A DNA stretch of 64,000 bases, taken from contig NZ_MVIV01000002.1 of assembly GCF_002072175.1 (NCBI RefSeq), positions 124,001 to 188,000 of the forward strand, in the 5' to 3' direction. Origin of the DNA: Actinomyces gaoshouyii. GTDB taxonomy: Bacteria > Actinomycetota > Actinomycetes > Actinomycetales > Actinomycetaceae. The notes beneath the pieces are model-generated. The model was not told the DNA's origin, did no database searches, and saw only the letters and a list, made by a program, of their open reading frames with translations. The translations under genes were made by a program, and so were the position numbers. Below are positions 1 through 7,445 of the stretch, in pieces (positions within the stretch are counted from its first letter, which is position 1; each line of letters opens with the position of its first letter).

Positions 1-1
1 G

Positions 2-283
2 TACCTGAAGGCGCTGGCGATGAGAGTGGAGCGGGCGGCCTCCTCGCCGTCGGCGGCATCGCAGGACGCGGCCCTGGCCCACCAGGCGCGCGAGGCCCTG
101 GCAGGGATCGAGCGGGCGCGTGAGCGGACTGCGGCGCTCCCGCCGGATGCGGCGCGCGAGGCTGCGCTGGCCGAGGCGCGGTGGATGGTGGAGGAGCTGC
201 GGGTGAGTCTGTTCGCCCAGACGCTGGGAACCTCCCAGAAAGTCAGCCCCCAACGCATCTCCAAACTCCTCGCCACCATCTAG
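2..283 (+). CDS. hrpA: ATP-dependent RNA helicase HrpA, C-terminal end (partial)
   Basis: Only the last 93 codons are in the window; the reading frame is already open at base 2 and the gene starts upstream. The tail, with its closing MVEELRVSLFAQTLGT segment and a final KVSPQRISKLL helix, matches the end of the DUF3418 region that closes HrpA-type DEAH helicases. The helicase core cannot be inspected here, so the assignment rests on this C-terminal signature. It converges with the next gene, and a palindromic repeat lies between the two stops. Confidence 0.75.
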   Translation, partial: YLKALAMRVERAASSPSAASQDAALAHQAREALAGIERARERTAALPPDAAREAALAEARWMVEELRVSLFAQTLGTSQKVSPQRISKLLATI

Positions 284-310
284 CCCCACCGCCCATCGCC
301 CCTCCCTATC

Positions 311-361
311 AGCGAGACCGGTCCGCGGACCGGTCTCGCTCCTATTTTCGACCGGTCTCGC
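311..361. repeat. GAGACCGGTC palindromic repeat, partial copy
   Basis: Bases 311-340 form a perfect 30-bp palindrome centred on CCGCGG. The right outer arm continues to 361 (CTATTTTCGACCGGTCTCG), but the matching left outer arm is missing. The right half is the same sequence as the full-length copy at 28193-28268. It lies between the convergent hrpA and pRiA4b ORF-3-like genes, where it could act as a bidirectional terminator, though there is no U-tract. Confidence 0.85.
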
Positions 362-386
362 TGGAGGGGGGGCGGGTGCCTCGGCA

Positions 387-1862
387 TCAGGCCGGCCGCA
401 GGCCCTCGGCAGCCAGCGCCGCCCGAGCCCTGCCCCAGCGGCGGTCGTCGCGGAAGGCGAGCCAGAGGGAATCGAGCCCCCGATCGGCGACGGCGGCGTA
501 GAAGGCCTCCGGCCCGCGCTCAGCGCCGCGCCCCAGGGCCCGGGCGCTGACGATCTCCTCCTCGGTCCGACCGCCACCCACATGCGCGATGAAAGCGCGC
601 CGATCGGACCACGCGGCGCCAGGATCGCTCTCGTCGAGGTGGAGCCAGTGGTGCCCGGGCGCGATCCCGAGCGCGTCGTCACCCTCGACGGGCGGGGCGA
701 TTGGCCCCGTCCAGTCCCGGCCGGCCCGGGTGGCGAGGATCGAGGCGGGCCAGACGACGCCGGTGTCCACGTCCAGCCAGACGCCGTCGCGCTGCCCGCC
801 GGCGGCGATGGAGGTCACCAGTGCTCCCAGGCGCAGCGGTAGGGGCGAGCCGGCGGGGCGCTCCCCGCGCAGCCGGGCCATGATCAGCTCGGCGAGAACG
901 TCGTCGCCGGGCCAACCGCGCAGCTCGAGCTGGGTGATGGTGGAGAGCATCGCGGCGGTCATCGGCTCGCACAGCGCGTGGCCGGGCCCGTTGCTGGCGC
1001 GCCAGGTGCCCGCCAGGCAGGCGCCGACCTGCTGGAGGACGTGGCGGCAGTCGGCGCCGGTGAGGGCGGACACGAGCGAGGGGATATCGCGCCTGGCCCA
1101 GGCCCTGCGCACCGCGCCGACGTCGACGGGCTCGGCCACGGACGCACCGAACTCCTCCAAGAACTCCAGGTGCCGGGGACGGCCCCGCTCGCCGCGCGGG
1201 CCCCGCGGGGCCCGAGGCTCCTCACGATCCGGCTGGTCCCGGCGATCCCTGGCCTCGGCGCGCTCGGCGGCCCTGCGAGCACGGCGGCTCGACCCCGGCT
1301 CGAAGGCCTCGGGCGCGGGCCGCGCCCCGCCGGCCCCATTCCCCTCATCATCGACGCGGCGGCCCCCTGCGCCCCGGTGGCGCTCGGCGTCGGGCCGAAT
1401 CCGGCCGTACTGATCCGGCAGGTCGCCCCAGCCGCGGATCGGCTGCGGACCGGTGATCCGCGGGCCGATGAGCTGATCGACACCGATCTTGTCGGTGACG
1501 GTGCAGCGGTAGACCCACCGATCGGACAGGTCGAAGACGTAGCGCATCGTGTCCCCGCGCCCCAGGAGCGGCTTGACCGCGGTGGTGCCGGGCAGGACGC
1601 GGTCGAGGATGGGACCGCCGGTGGCGGCCCGGGTCGCGAGGTCGCGCTGGGGGGCGTCGTCGATGATGCGGGTGCCATCCGCGAGGGCGAACTCGTGGTG
1701 GTGGGCCCGGTCCCAGCGGGCGAAGGCGAGATCGATGGCGCGGGCGAGCTCGGCAAAGGTGGTCGACGGCGGAGCGATGAGGTCACGCCCAGGGGGCGGG
1801 TCGAGGTCAATGCCGCGACCGCCCAGGAGCTCCACGGTGATGACCTGCCAGCGTCTCGCCAT
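387..1862 (-). CDS. pRiA4b ORF-3-like family protein
   Basis: A 491-residue protein. The N-terminal 150 residues look like the plasmid pRiA4b ORF-3 domain (an IS1096 TnpR-like fold): an ITVELLGG strand, then FAELARAIDLAFARWDRAH, then MRYVFDLSDRW, which matches the family's 'Y.YDFGD.W' signature. A highly charged Arg/Glu linker follows (about residues 165-235), then a helical C-terminal half I do not recognise. The start was set at the ATG before ARRWQVITVE rather than an in-frame ATG 45 bases upstream, because the domain begins there. The function of this family is unknown; a link to mobile DNA is only by name. It appears to be monocistronic. Confidence 0.65.
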   Translation of the reverse strand: MARRWQVITVELLGGRGIDLDPPPGRDLIAPPSTTFAELARAIDLAFARWDRAHHHEFALADGTRIIDDAPQRDLATRAATGGPILDRVLPGTTAVKPLLGRGDTMRYVFDLSDRWVYRCTVTDKIGVDQLIGPRITGPQPIRGWGDLPDQYGRIRPDAERHRGAGGRRVDDEGNGAGGARPAPEAFEPGSSRRARRAAERAEARDRRDQPDREEPRAPRGPRGERGRPRHLEFLEEFGASVAEPVDVGAVRRAWARRDIPSLVSALTGADCRHVLQQVGACLAGTWRASNGPGHALCEPMTAAMLSTITQLELRGWPGDDVLAELIMARLRGERPAGSPLPLRLGALVTSIAAGGQRDGVWLDVDTGVVWPASILATRAGRDWTGPIAPPVEGDDALGIAPGHHWLHLDESDPGAAWSDRRAFIAHVGGGRTEEEIVSARALGRGAERGPEAFYAAVADRGLDSLWLAFRDDRRWGRARAALAAEGLRPA

Positions 1863-2057
1863 GGTCCCGATGCTGCCATAGCCTCGCGGGGCGCGCATGG
1901 GCCCCAACCTGGGAAAATCCTGGGGCTGCGCCGTACGGCCCGCTCATGCCCCACCCACCTGCGGCAAGATGCGGACAACCGGCGGACGTGGCACTGAGCA
2001 CGATCCCGCGGGGCACGATGCGCGGTCGGGGAGCGCACGGCTCCACCACTTAGCGGC

Positions 2058-3656
2058 TCACAGCACCGAGGACATGAGTCGGCAGACATTGTCGATGTAG
2101 CGCAGGTAGCGGGGCTCGGCGGCCCACTGCTCAGCGGTCAGCTCCTCGGAGACGGCCCGGTAGGCATCATCGTTGGCGCGCAGGAGATCGTCGAGGTCCC
2201 CGCCGAAGGCCAGCAGCATGACCTCGTAGTTGAGGGTGAAGCTGCGGAAGTCCATGTTGGACGAGCCGATGACCGCCACCTCGCCGTCCACCGTCATGTA
2301 CTTGGAGTGCAGGACGGTGGGCGGGGGGTAGCGGAAGATCCGCACCCCGGCGGCCAGCAGCGCCGGGTAGTAGGAGCGCTGGGCGTGGTTGACGATGAAC
2401 TGGTCGGACTCCTTGCCGACGAACAGCTCCACCCGCACGCCCCGGTAGGCGGCCGAGGTGATCGCGGCCAACAGCGCCTCGTCGGGGATGAAGTAGGGGC
2501 TGGTGATGGACACCCGCCGGGTCGCCCCCTGGATGAGGGACAGGAACATCCTCAGGTTCGGCTCCAGGGGGTAGCCGGGCCCGGACGGCACGAGCTGCAT
2601 GGCGTTGACGACGGCGTCGGGCCGCCCGGGACGGGGCGCGGCGGAGCCCACGGTGGGCGCGGGCTCCTGGCCCACCTCGGGAATGGCCTCGGGCAGGGCC
2701 TCGGCGATGGTGGAGGTGGAGCGCTTGTGAACGGGCCGGGAGACGCCAGGCTTGCGCTTGCGAGCGGGACTCAGGGCGAAGACGTCGAGGAGCTCGTCGG
2801 CCTCGAAGAGCCAGTCCATGGCGAAGACGGCCTGCGCCTCGGCGACGATCGCTCCTGTGACCTCCACGGTGAGGTCCTTCCAGACGCGCCCCGCCCGGCG
2901 GTTGCGGCGCAGCAGATAGGTGGGGTCGATGATGTTGTGGGAGCCGATGAAGGCTCGCTCATTGTCGATGATGAGGAGCTTGCGGTGATTGCGCAGGTCG
3001 GGGCGGCGCCAGCGCAGCCGGAAGGGCAGGAGGGGCATCATGAGCCACCACTCGATGCCCGCCGCGCTCAGGCGCTTGCCCAGGGTCTTCCAGCCGGGGT
3101 ACTTGCGGCTACCCAGGTGGTCGAGCAGGAGGCGCACCTTGACGCCCCGGGCGGCGGCGCGCTCCAGCGCGCTGTAGAAGACGTCGGTGACGTCATCCCA
3201 GGACTGGATGTAGCACTCGACGCTCACCGAGGTGGTGGCCCCGTCGATGGCGCGGGCCATGGCGGCGTAGGTGGCCGCGGAGTCATCGTGCAGGGCGATG
3301 ACCTCCCCGGTGAGGCAGGGCAGCCCGGTCAGGCGCCGGTTCATGCGCAAGATCGACTCGAGGTGCCTGGACTCGCTGGCCCCGGGCGGGGCGTCGGGCA
3401 GGTGCGCGGTGTAGCGCAGCGCCATCTCGTTGACCTCGACCTGCTGGCGGTAGCGCTTGCCGGTCACGCGCGGGCTGCCCAGGAGCAGGTAGAGGGGGAG
3501 CCCGACGACGGGCAGGAGGAAGATGAGGATGAGCCAGGCCGTCGACGACGACGGACGGCGGTTCTCGGGGATGGTCCCCAGGGCGATGATCTTGATGACA
3601 TACTCGATGACGACCCACGCGGTGGCGAGGGAGGAGGGGAGCGTCATCAGCCTCAT
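2058..3656 (-). CDS. cls: cardiolipin synthase (phospholipase D family)
   Basis: Joins two phosphatidylglycerol molecules (or PG plus CDP-diacylglycerol) into cardiolipin at the membrane. About 532 residues: two N-terminal transmembrane helices, the second ending in LPLYLLLGSP as in Cls, then two PLD domains. Both HKD motifs are visible: NHRKLLIIDNERAFIGSHN in the first half and HSKYMTVDGEVAVIGSSNMD in the second. A basic, proline-rich linker of about 70 residues separates the two PLD domains and is longer than usual. Three in-frame ATGs lie near the start (3683, 3656, 3647) and none has a convincing ribosome site; 3656 is a compromise. Confidence 0.9.
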   Translation of the reverse strand: MRLMTLPSSLATAWVVIEYVIKIIALGTIPENRRPSSSTAWLILIFLLPVVGLPLYLLLGSPRVTGKRYRQQVEVNEMALRYTAHLPDAPPGASESRHLESILRMNRRLTGLPCLTGEVIALHDDSAATYAAMARAIDGATTSVSVECYIQSWDDVTDVFYSALERAAARGVKVRLLLDHLGSRKYPGWKTLGKRLSAAGIEWWLMMPLLPFRLRWRRPDLRNHRKLLIIDNERAFIGSHNIIDPTYLLRRNRRAGRVWKDLTVEVTGAIVAEAQAVFAMDWLFEADELLDVFALSPARKRKPGVSRPVHKRSTSTIAEALPEAIPEVGQEPAPTVGSAAPRPGRPDAVVNAMQLVPSGPGYPLEPNLRMFLSLIQGATRRVSITSPYFIPDEALLAAITSAAYRGVRVELFVGKESDQFIVNHAQRSYYPALLAAGVRIFRYPPPTVLHSKYMTVDGEVAVIGSSNMDFRSFTLNYEVMLLAFGGDLDDLLRANDDAYRAVSEELTAEQWAAEPRYLRYIDNVCRLMSSVL

Positions 3657-3722
3657 GGGCGCATGATGCCACGTGGCGGGCATTGTCAGGGGCAGGCCAG
3701 CGCCCCCGCCGGCCCGGACCGA

Positions 3723-4694
3723 TCAGCCAGTGACGAGCGGGGAGCCGAAGAAGGCGCGGTAGTAGCCGTAGAAGTTCCAGTTCCCCCAGGTCGTGCAGTC
3801 ATCCCCGCCGGAGGCAGCGGCGTCGTTGGTCAGATAGGGGGTGTAGTTGTAGAGCCCAGCGGTGGCCTGGTTGGCGGCCATCACCTCCCCGGACCCGCAG
3901 GAGCCGTCCGGGGAGTATGCGATCGTCGTCGGCGTCCCGGCGACGAAGGCGTAGCCGCCGGGATCGAGGCGGTAGCGCTGGAACTGCCCGGCGGCGCCGT
4001 AGAGCTGGGCGAAGAACCCGGCGAAAGCCGGGTCGCACTGGCCACCGTCGGGGCAGGCGTAGCCGGTGGCGGCCTCGTAGTCGTGGGCCGTGAGACGGCT
4101 GCCGGAGGCGGTGAGGAGACCCTGCTCCTTCTGGATGAGCACGAGGAGGACCCGGGGGTTGATGCCGCAGGCCGAGGCGACGCGGGAGATGATGCGGGCG
4201 GCGCTCTGCCCGCCGGCGGCGATGTAGCCGCCGGGGCAGGTATCACTGACCTCGCGGGTCTGGGTCTCGAAGACGGCGTCGGCGAGGCAGGGCGTGCCGT
4301 CGCGCCCCGGGACGCAGCCCTCGTTGACCTCGGCGATGAAGGCGGCGATCTCCTCCTCGCTCATGGCCTCGGACTCGTAGAAGACCTCGTCGTCGATGAT
4401 GCGGGAGGCGGTGTAGCCGGTCATGTCCGGGAAGACGGGCGCTGGCCCCGCGGCCTCGGGCGTGGCGGTCGCCCCGTCGCCGAGCGCTATGATCCGGCCC
4501 CGGAGGGACAGGGCCAGGACGGCGACGAGCACCGTGATGAGGAACGACAGGATGAGGACGGTGAGCGGGCCGAACCGGCGACGGCGCCGCGCGGGGGCAC
4601 GCGAATGGGCACGGGCCGAGGCGCTCGGGCGCTGGCCCGCGCCGCTGGGTTGGTCACGGCGGGAACCGGAGGGTGGAGGGGGCACTGGTGCCAT
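3723..4694 (-). CDS. membrane-anchored lytic-transglycosylase/hemagglutinin-like secreted protein
   Basis: About 323 residues. A Pro/Arg-rich cytoplasmic N-terminus is followed by one transmembrane helix (LTVLILSFLITVLVAVLALS) and an extracellular domain rich in Cys, Gly and Tyr. The ISRVASACGINPRVLLVLIQ helix, the following KEQG, and the later GLYNYTPY and WNFYGYYRAFFG segments match a domain common in actinobacterial 'hemagglutinin' or cell-wall-associated proteins that resembles soluble lytic transglycosylases, with the Glu of KEQG as likely catalytic residue. A role in peptidoglycan cleavage is inference. It is divergent from the SprT-like gene. Confidence 0.6.
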   Translation of the reverse strand: MAPVPPPPSGSRRDQPSGAGQRPSASARAHSRAPARRRRRFGPLTVLILSFLITVLVAVLALSLRGRIIALGDGATATPEAAGPAPVFPDMTGYTASRIIDDEVFYESEAMSEEEIAAFIAEVNEGCVPGRDGTPCLADAVFETQTREVSDTCPGGYIAAGGQSAARIISRVASACGINPRVLLVLIQKEQGLLTASGSRLTAHDYEAATGYACPDGGQCDPAFAGFFAQLYGAAGQFQRYRLDPGGYAFVAGTPTTIAYSPDGSCGSGEVMAANQATAGLYNYTPYLTNDAAASGGDDCTTWGNWNFYGYYRAFFGSPLVTG

Positions 4695-4781
4695 GCTGCC
4701 ATACTCGGGGCGGGGCCTCATGTCCACGGGGCGTCAGGCCTGCGCCCTGGGGACCGTGGGGGCCGGCCGTACCCTTGATCC

Positions 4782-5327
4782 GTGGATCCTCACGACGCCT
4801 CGGCCCTCGCCCGCGACCTCATGGACGCGCACGGCCTGCACGATTGGGAGCTGGCTCTGGACCGCGCCCGGCGCCGCGCGGGCCAGACCGATCACGCCCG
4901 GCGCCGCGCGGGCCAGACCGATCACGCCCGGCGCCGCATCAGCCTGTCGCGCGCGCTGATGACCCTCTACTCGCCCTCCGAGGCGCGCGAGACGATCCTG
5001 CACGAGATCGCCCACGCACGGGTGGGGCCGGGCCATGGTCACGACGCCGTGTGGGTGGCGGAGGCCCGGCGCCTGGGCGCGAGCGGCAAGCGGCTGGTCG
5101 CCTCGGACGCGCCGAGCCTGCCCGGCCGGTGGGTGGGCATCTGCCCGGTGGGCCACGCGGTCGACCGGATGCGCCGCCCTCGTCGGCCGATGTCCTGCGC
5201 GCGCTGCAGCGGGCGCTTCGATCCCGCGCACCTGCTGCGCTGGGAGTTCGACGGCGCCCCCGTGGCGCCCGAGCGGATCAGCGCCGAGTACGAGCGGGCG
5301 CTGCGGTGCCGGCATACGTCGTTGTAA
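4782..5327 (+). CDS. SprT-like zinc metalloprotease-fold protein with altered C-terminus
   Basis: A 181-residue protein with the metalloprotease signature HEIAH at residues 74-78 and a downstream GHGHDAVW segment, as in the SprT/Spartan-like domain family; a zinc-ribbon-like C..C pair (MSCARC) follows. A GTG start is used. Two oddities are visible. First, a 10-residue unit (RRAGQTDHAR) is duplicated at residues 31-50 by an exact 30-bp tandem repeat. Second, the reading frame crosses a 33-bp direct repeat at 5274-5306 and ends eight residues later. The likely ancestral tail of 36 residues after the repeat is found 2 kb downstream, beyond an inserted island. Confidence 0.75.
   Translation: MDPHDASALARDLMDAHGLHDWELALDRARRRAGQTDHARRRAGQTDHARRRISLSRALMTLYSPSEARETILHEIAHARVGPGHGHDAVWVAEARRLGASGKRLVASDAPSLPGRWVGICPVGHAVDRMRRPRRPMSCARCSGRFDPAHLLRWEFDGAPVAPERISAEYERALRCRHTSL
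4865..4936. repeat. 30-bp tandem duplication inside the SprT-like gene
   Basis: Two perfect 30-bp copies at 4865-4894 and 4895-4924 are followed by a 12-13 bp partial third copy. The unit length is a multiple of three, so the frame is kept and ten residues are duplicated. It looks like a recent slippage or recombination product. Confidence 0.95.
5274..5306 (+). repeat. 33-bp direct repeat, left copy (possible att site)
   Basis: Identical over 33 bases to 7302-7334. This copy is inside the 3' end of the SprT-like gene; the flanking bases differ at both ends (G before and T after here, T before and A after in the other copy). The pair brackets a 2-kb island that contains recombinase and phage-like fragments, as attL and attR of an integrated element would. 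Confidence 0.9.
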
Positions 5328-5353
5328 AGCGAGTGAATCCGTGCGATAGAGGC

Positions 5354-5739
5354 ATGAGCAAAGAACCGACCATTGAAGAATGCGATCGAGCTCGCCAAGC
5401 GCGCACGAGAGGAGCGGATCAACGCGATCCGCAGTGTCGGTGAAGCGCGCCAGAACCTCGCGGATGTCCGCGAGGTCACCGAGCGCGAGCTGGCCGAGCT
5501 ACAGGCGAAGATCACCGAGCGCGTTCGTGAGGCTGAGCAAGCTGATGTGAAGGCGTACCAACGCGGCGCTGAGCGCCGGTTGGTCTGTCGACGAACTGCG
5601 CAAGATCGGGTGCTCGGAGCCCGACAAGAAGAAGCGCATGCGCCGCCGCTCCTCGGGGCGGACGGCGTCTTCCCCCTCCGAGAGCGCTCCAAGTGATGCC
5701 ACCGTGAACGATGGGGAGGGTCCGTCTTTAGGTGCGTAG
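5354..5739 (+). pseudogene. small unknown island gene broken by two apparent 1-base insertions
   Basis: Reading from ATG 5354 (preceded by AGAGGC) gives MSKEPTIEE. The coherent helical sequence then continues in the next frame (AIELAKRAREERINAIRSVG, through to ADVKAY), and from about 5560 in a third frame (NAALSAGWSVDELRKIG, then a basic tail) to a stop at 5737-5739. Both joins are explained by single extra bases, near 5381 and 5558-5559. The reconstructed protein would be about 127 residues with a charged coiled-coil-like middle and a GWSVDELRKIG helix that recalls DNA-binding or helix-turn-helix ends of phage or ICE proteins. I do not recognise the family. It converges with the truncated resolvase gene. 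Confidence 0.5.
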
Positions 5740-5741
5740 CG

Positions 5742-6113
5742 TCACCCTCTGTCCACACGCAGCTGAGCGAACACCGCCACGATACCGAACAGGGCACGCC
5801 CCATCGGCGTTGTGGTGTCGATGTCCGGCTCACTCAGACTGCGGATGTTCACGCCGCGCTCGGCCAGGTCGTTGATCGTCTCAATGGCCATCTTCTCGCT
5901 GCCCGCGATGCGATCTAGCCGGCGCACGACGAGCGTGTCGCCCTCACGCAGGTAGTCCAGGCACGCGATCCACTGCGGACGGTCCCTGACCCTGCTCGAC
6001 TCGCCACGATCAACGAACACCCGCATCGCTCCCGCAGCGCGCAGCTCAGCCTCCTGAGCAGCTGGATTCTGCTCGCGAGTCGACACTCGCGCATAACCCA
6101 CGATGCTCGTCAC
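5742..6113 (-). pseudogene. serine recombinase (resolvase/invertase), catalytic domain only
   Basis: From GTG 6113 (GGGGGAG ahead of it) the protein begins MTSIVGYARVST with the nucleophile serine at residue 11, and keeps the VVRRLDR motif and the GRALFGIVAVFAQLR helix of resolvase/invertase family members. It stops after 123 residues with VDRG, where relatives continue into the long E helix and a helix-turn-helix. The DNA-binding part is therefore missing, and no continuation is seen in the other frames before 5700. The GTG overlaps the stop of the gene upstream, so the two are translationally coupled. It is probably inactive as a recombinase on its own. Confidence 0.75.
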
Positions 6114-6493
6114 CGTTCTACTCCCCCGGGCCCCGCCCCATAGCCGGTGCGGTAGGCACCACGCGGCTGGTTCGTGCCGGCGGCAAGCCGCCCGATCGCC
6201 TTCGAGGGCGACTGCGGATAACTCGCACTCAGCGACGACCGCGTGCGGCTGACACCGCGAGTACTCTCCCGCCGGTCTAGGCCACGAATACTTGCCGCCC
6301 ACACCTTGGTACGTGCCTTAACGGCGTCGAGCTGGCTGGCTGTCAGACCGTAGACCTGCACCTCCTCGGGCTGGATGCGTTCCACGTTGTCGAGGTTCTG
6401 GGTGAACCGTCCCAAGTCGAAGCCGGCATCCTCGCCGGCGGCCTCCAACGCCAGGCGCGTGATGTGCCGCTGCTCCTCCTGGTCACCGCTCAT
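6110..6493 (-). CDS. unknown island protein, middle gene of coupled operon
   Basis: A 127-residue protein starting at an ATG that overlaps the stop of the preceding gene (ATGA), and ending in a GTGA overlap with the recombinase start. The N-terminal half is acidic (MSGDQEEQRHITRLALEAAG, later RIQPEEVQVYGLTASQLDAV); the C-terminal third is rich in Ser, Gly and Arg. I do not recognise a family. The tight coupling to a recombinase and to the gene upstream suggests a mobile-element accessory function, but that is inference from position only. Confidence 0.6.
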   Translation of the reverse strand: MSGDQEEQRHITRLALEAAGEDAGFDLGRFTQNLDNVERIQPEEVQVYGLTASQLDAVKARTKVWAASIRGLDRRESTRGVSRTRSSLSASYPQSPSKAIGRLAAGTNQPRGAYRTGYGAGPGGVER

Positions 6494-6822
6494 ACGACCA
6501 CTCGAAGCTGGGGGAACCGTCCCTCCCACAGGCTGCGCACGCGTGGATCCATGTTCAGGATCGGCCACGCCTCAATGAGCCGATCCCGGTTCATCAAGCG
6601 GCACTGCTGGTCGGCAGTCCCCTCGGCGAGCAGCGCCTGATAAGCCATACGACGCCAGCCCGGGTTCGACACGTCCACACCGAGCCGATCAGCCTGCCAG
6701 CGCACCCAGTGAGGCAGGTCGATAAGCCCGTCGTAGGGCCCGCGCAGTCCGTCGAGCGACGTGGGTGCGTCATAGGGCTTGACGTCGCGGAACCGTACGC
6801 GAGTCGCTGTTACCTCAGCCAT
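6490..6822 (-). CDS. unknown island protein, first gene of coupled operon
   Basis: A 110-residue protein with a clear ribosome site (GAGGGGG about 8 bases before the ATG). It contains several Trp and Arg residues (GLIDLPHWVRWQADRLG, SNPGWRRMAYQALLAEGTAD, ILNMDPRVRSLWEGRFPQL). The composition and absence of membrane segments fit a small cytosolic protein. I do not recognise it; similar unknown proteins tend to occur in actinobacterial phage-like or integrative elements. It is followed by two overlapping genes in the same direction. Confidence 0.6.
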   Translation of the reverse strand: MAEVTATRVRFRDVKPYDAPTSLDGLRGPYDGLIDLPHWVRWQADRLGVDVSNPGWRRMAYQALLAEGTADQQCRLMNRDRLIEAWPILNMDPRVRSLWEGRFPQLRVVV

Positions 6823-6940
6823 GAGGCACCCCCTCTCAATGCTCGAGCCTCCATTCCCGTCGTGCTCAAAAACGGTCTAGCAACAGTTTTGGGCAGCATT
6901 GGTTTCGGCCCTGAGTTTCGGACCGGCGTGCCGACCTTCA
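6823..6940 (-). promoter_or_regulatory. upstream region of island operon with imperfect inverted repeat
   Basis: Within this AT-richer stretch, AAAACGGT (6869-6876) and ACAGTTTT (6883-6890) form an inverted repeat with one mismatch, about 50 bases ahead of the first island gene. It could be an operator for a repressor that is no longer present. Low confidence; no firm -10 or -35 is assigned. Confidence 0.3.
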
Positions 6941-7301
6941 TCAGCTCCCGGCCGGTGTCGGCTCAGAAACGATCGTTATCGGGCCAGGGGCACAGCACGG
7001 GCACTCGCGAGAAGCCTCGCGGGTGCCGTCCTCGCTGAACTGAATCTCTGAGTGCTCATACGAGCCGTTGGCGTGAGTGATCGCGGCAAGTACCAGGGCA
7101 GTCATCTGACGCTCGAGGCCGGGCACGTCCTCGGACAGGTCGACGACGGGGCCGCTCAGCAGCGACGCGGCGATGCGCGCCAGGCGTTGTTCTCCTCCCA
7201 ACCAGGCTCCGGTCTCGCGCAGCAGTTCGTCAACGTCGATCCATGCAATGTCGCCGTCTCGGGTGATCCAGGGCGCGCCGTCGTAGACGGCTCGGCCGGA
7301 T
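6941..7301 (-). pseudogene. unknown phage-like protein fragment, N-terminus missing
   Basis: The frame reads IRSGRAVYDGAPWITRDGD, then IAWIDVDELLRETGAWLGG, then a helical part and a C-terminal CPCC motif, ending at 6941. This is coherent protein sequence all the way up to the 33-bp repeat, but there is no plausible start codon before the repeat; an internal TTG at 7201 would give 86 residues. It looks like the C-terminal 120 residues of a longer protein cut off at the island boundary. Family unknown. Confidence 0.45.
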
Positions 7302-7334
7302 CGGATCAGCGCCGAGTACGAGCGGGCGCTGCGG
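7302..7334 (+). repeat. 33-bp direct repeat, right copy (possible att site)
   Basis: Perfect copy of 5274-5306. After this copy the SprT-gene reading frame continues in phase for 36 more codons. Confidence 0.9.
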
Positions 7335-7445
7335 ATGCTGCCCGGGACGCTCTCCCCCGAGAGCGCTATCGCACTGACCCGCTGGGCAGTGACTCGGGCG
7401 GCCCCGGTCAGGAGAGATGCTGGAGATGGCCGTCAGGACCCTTGA
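7302..7445 (+). pseudogene. displaced 3' end of the SprT-like gene
   Basis: Starting in the same frame as the intact copy, this region reads RISAEYERALR and continues MLPGTLSPESAIALTRWAV through to a TGA at 7443-7445. It is the probable original C-terminus of the SprT-like gene, separated from it by the 2-kb island. Its end overlaps the 3' end of the MFS gene on the other strand by 38 bases. Confidence 0.6.

Noticed and set aside
2307-4778. 823-codon open frame on the plus strand opposite cls and the glucosaminidase-like gene
   Set aside because: Gly/Val/Asp-rich low-complexity sequence, no ribosome site, and recognisable Cls motifs on the other strand. It is a GC-driven antisense shadow.
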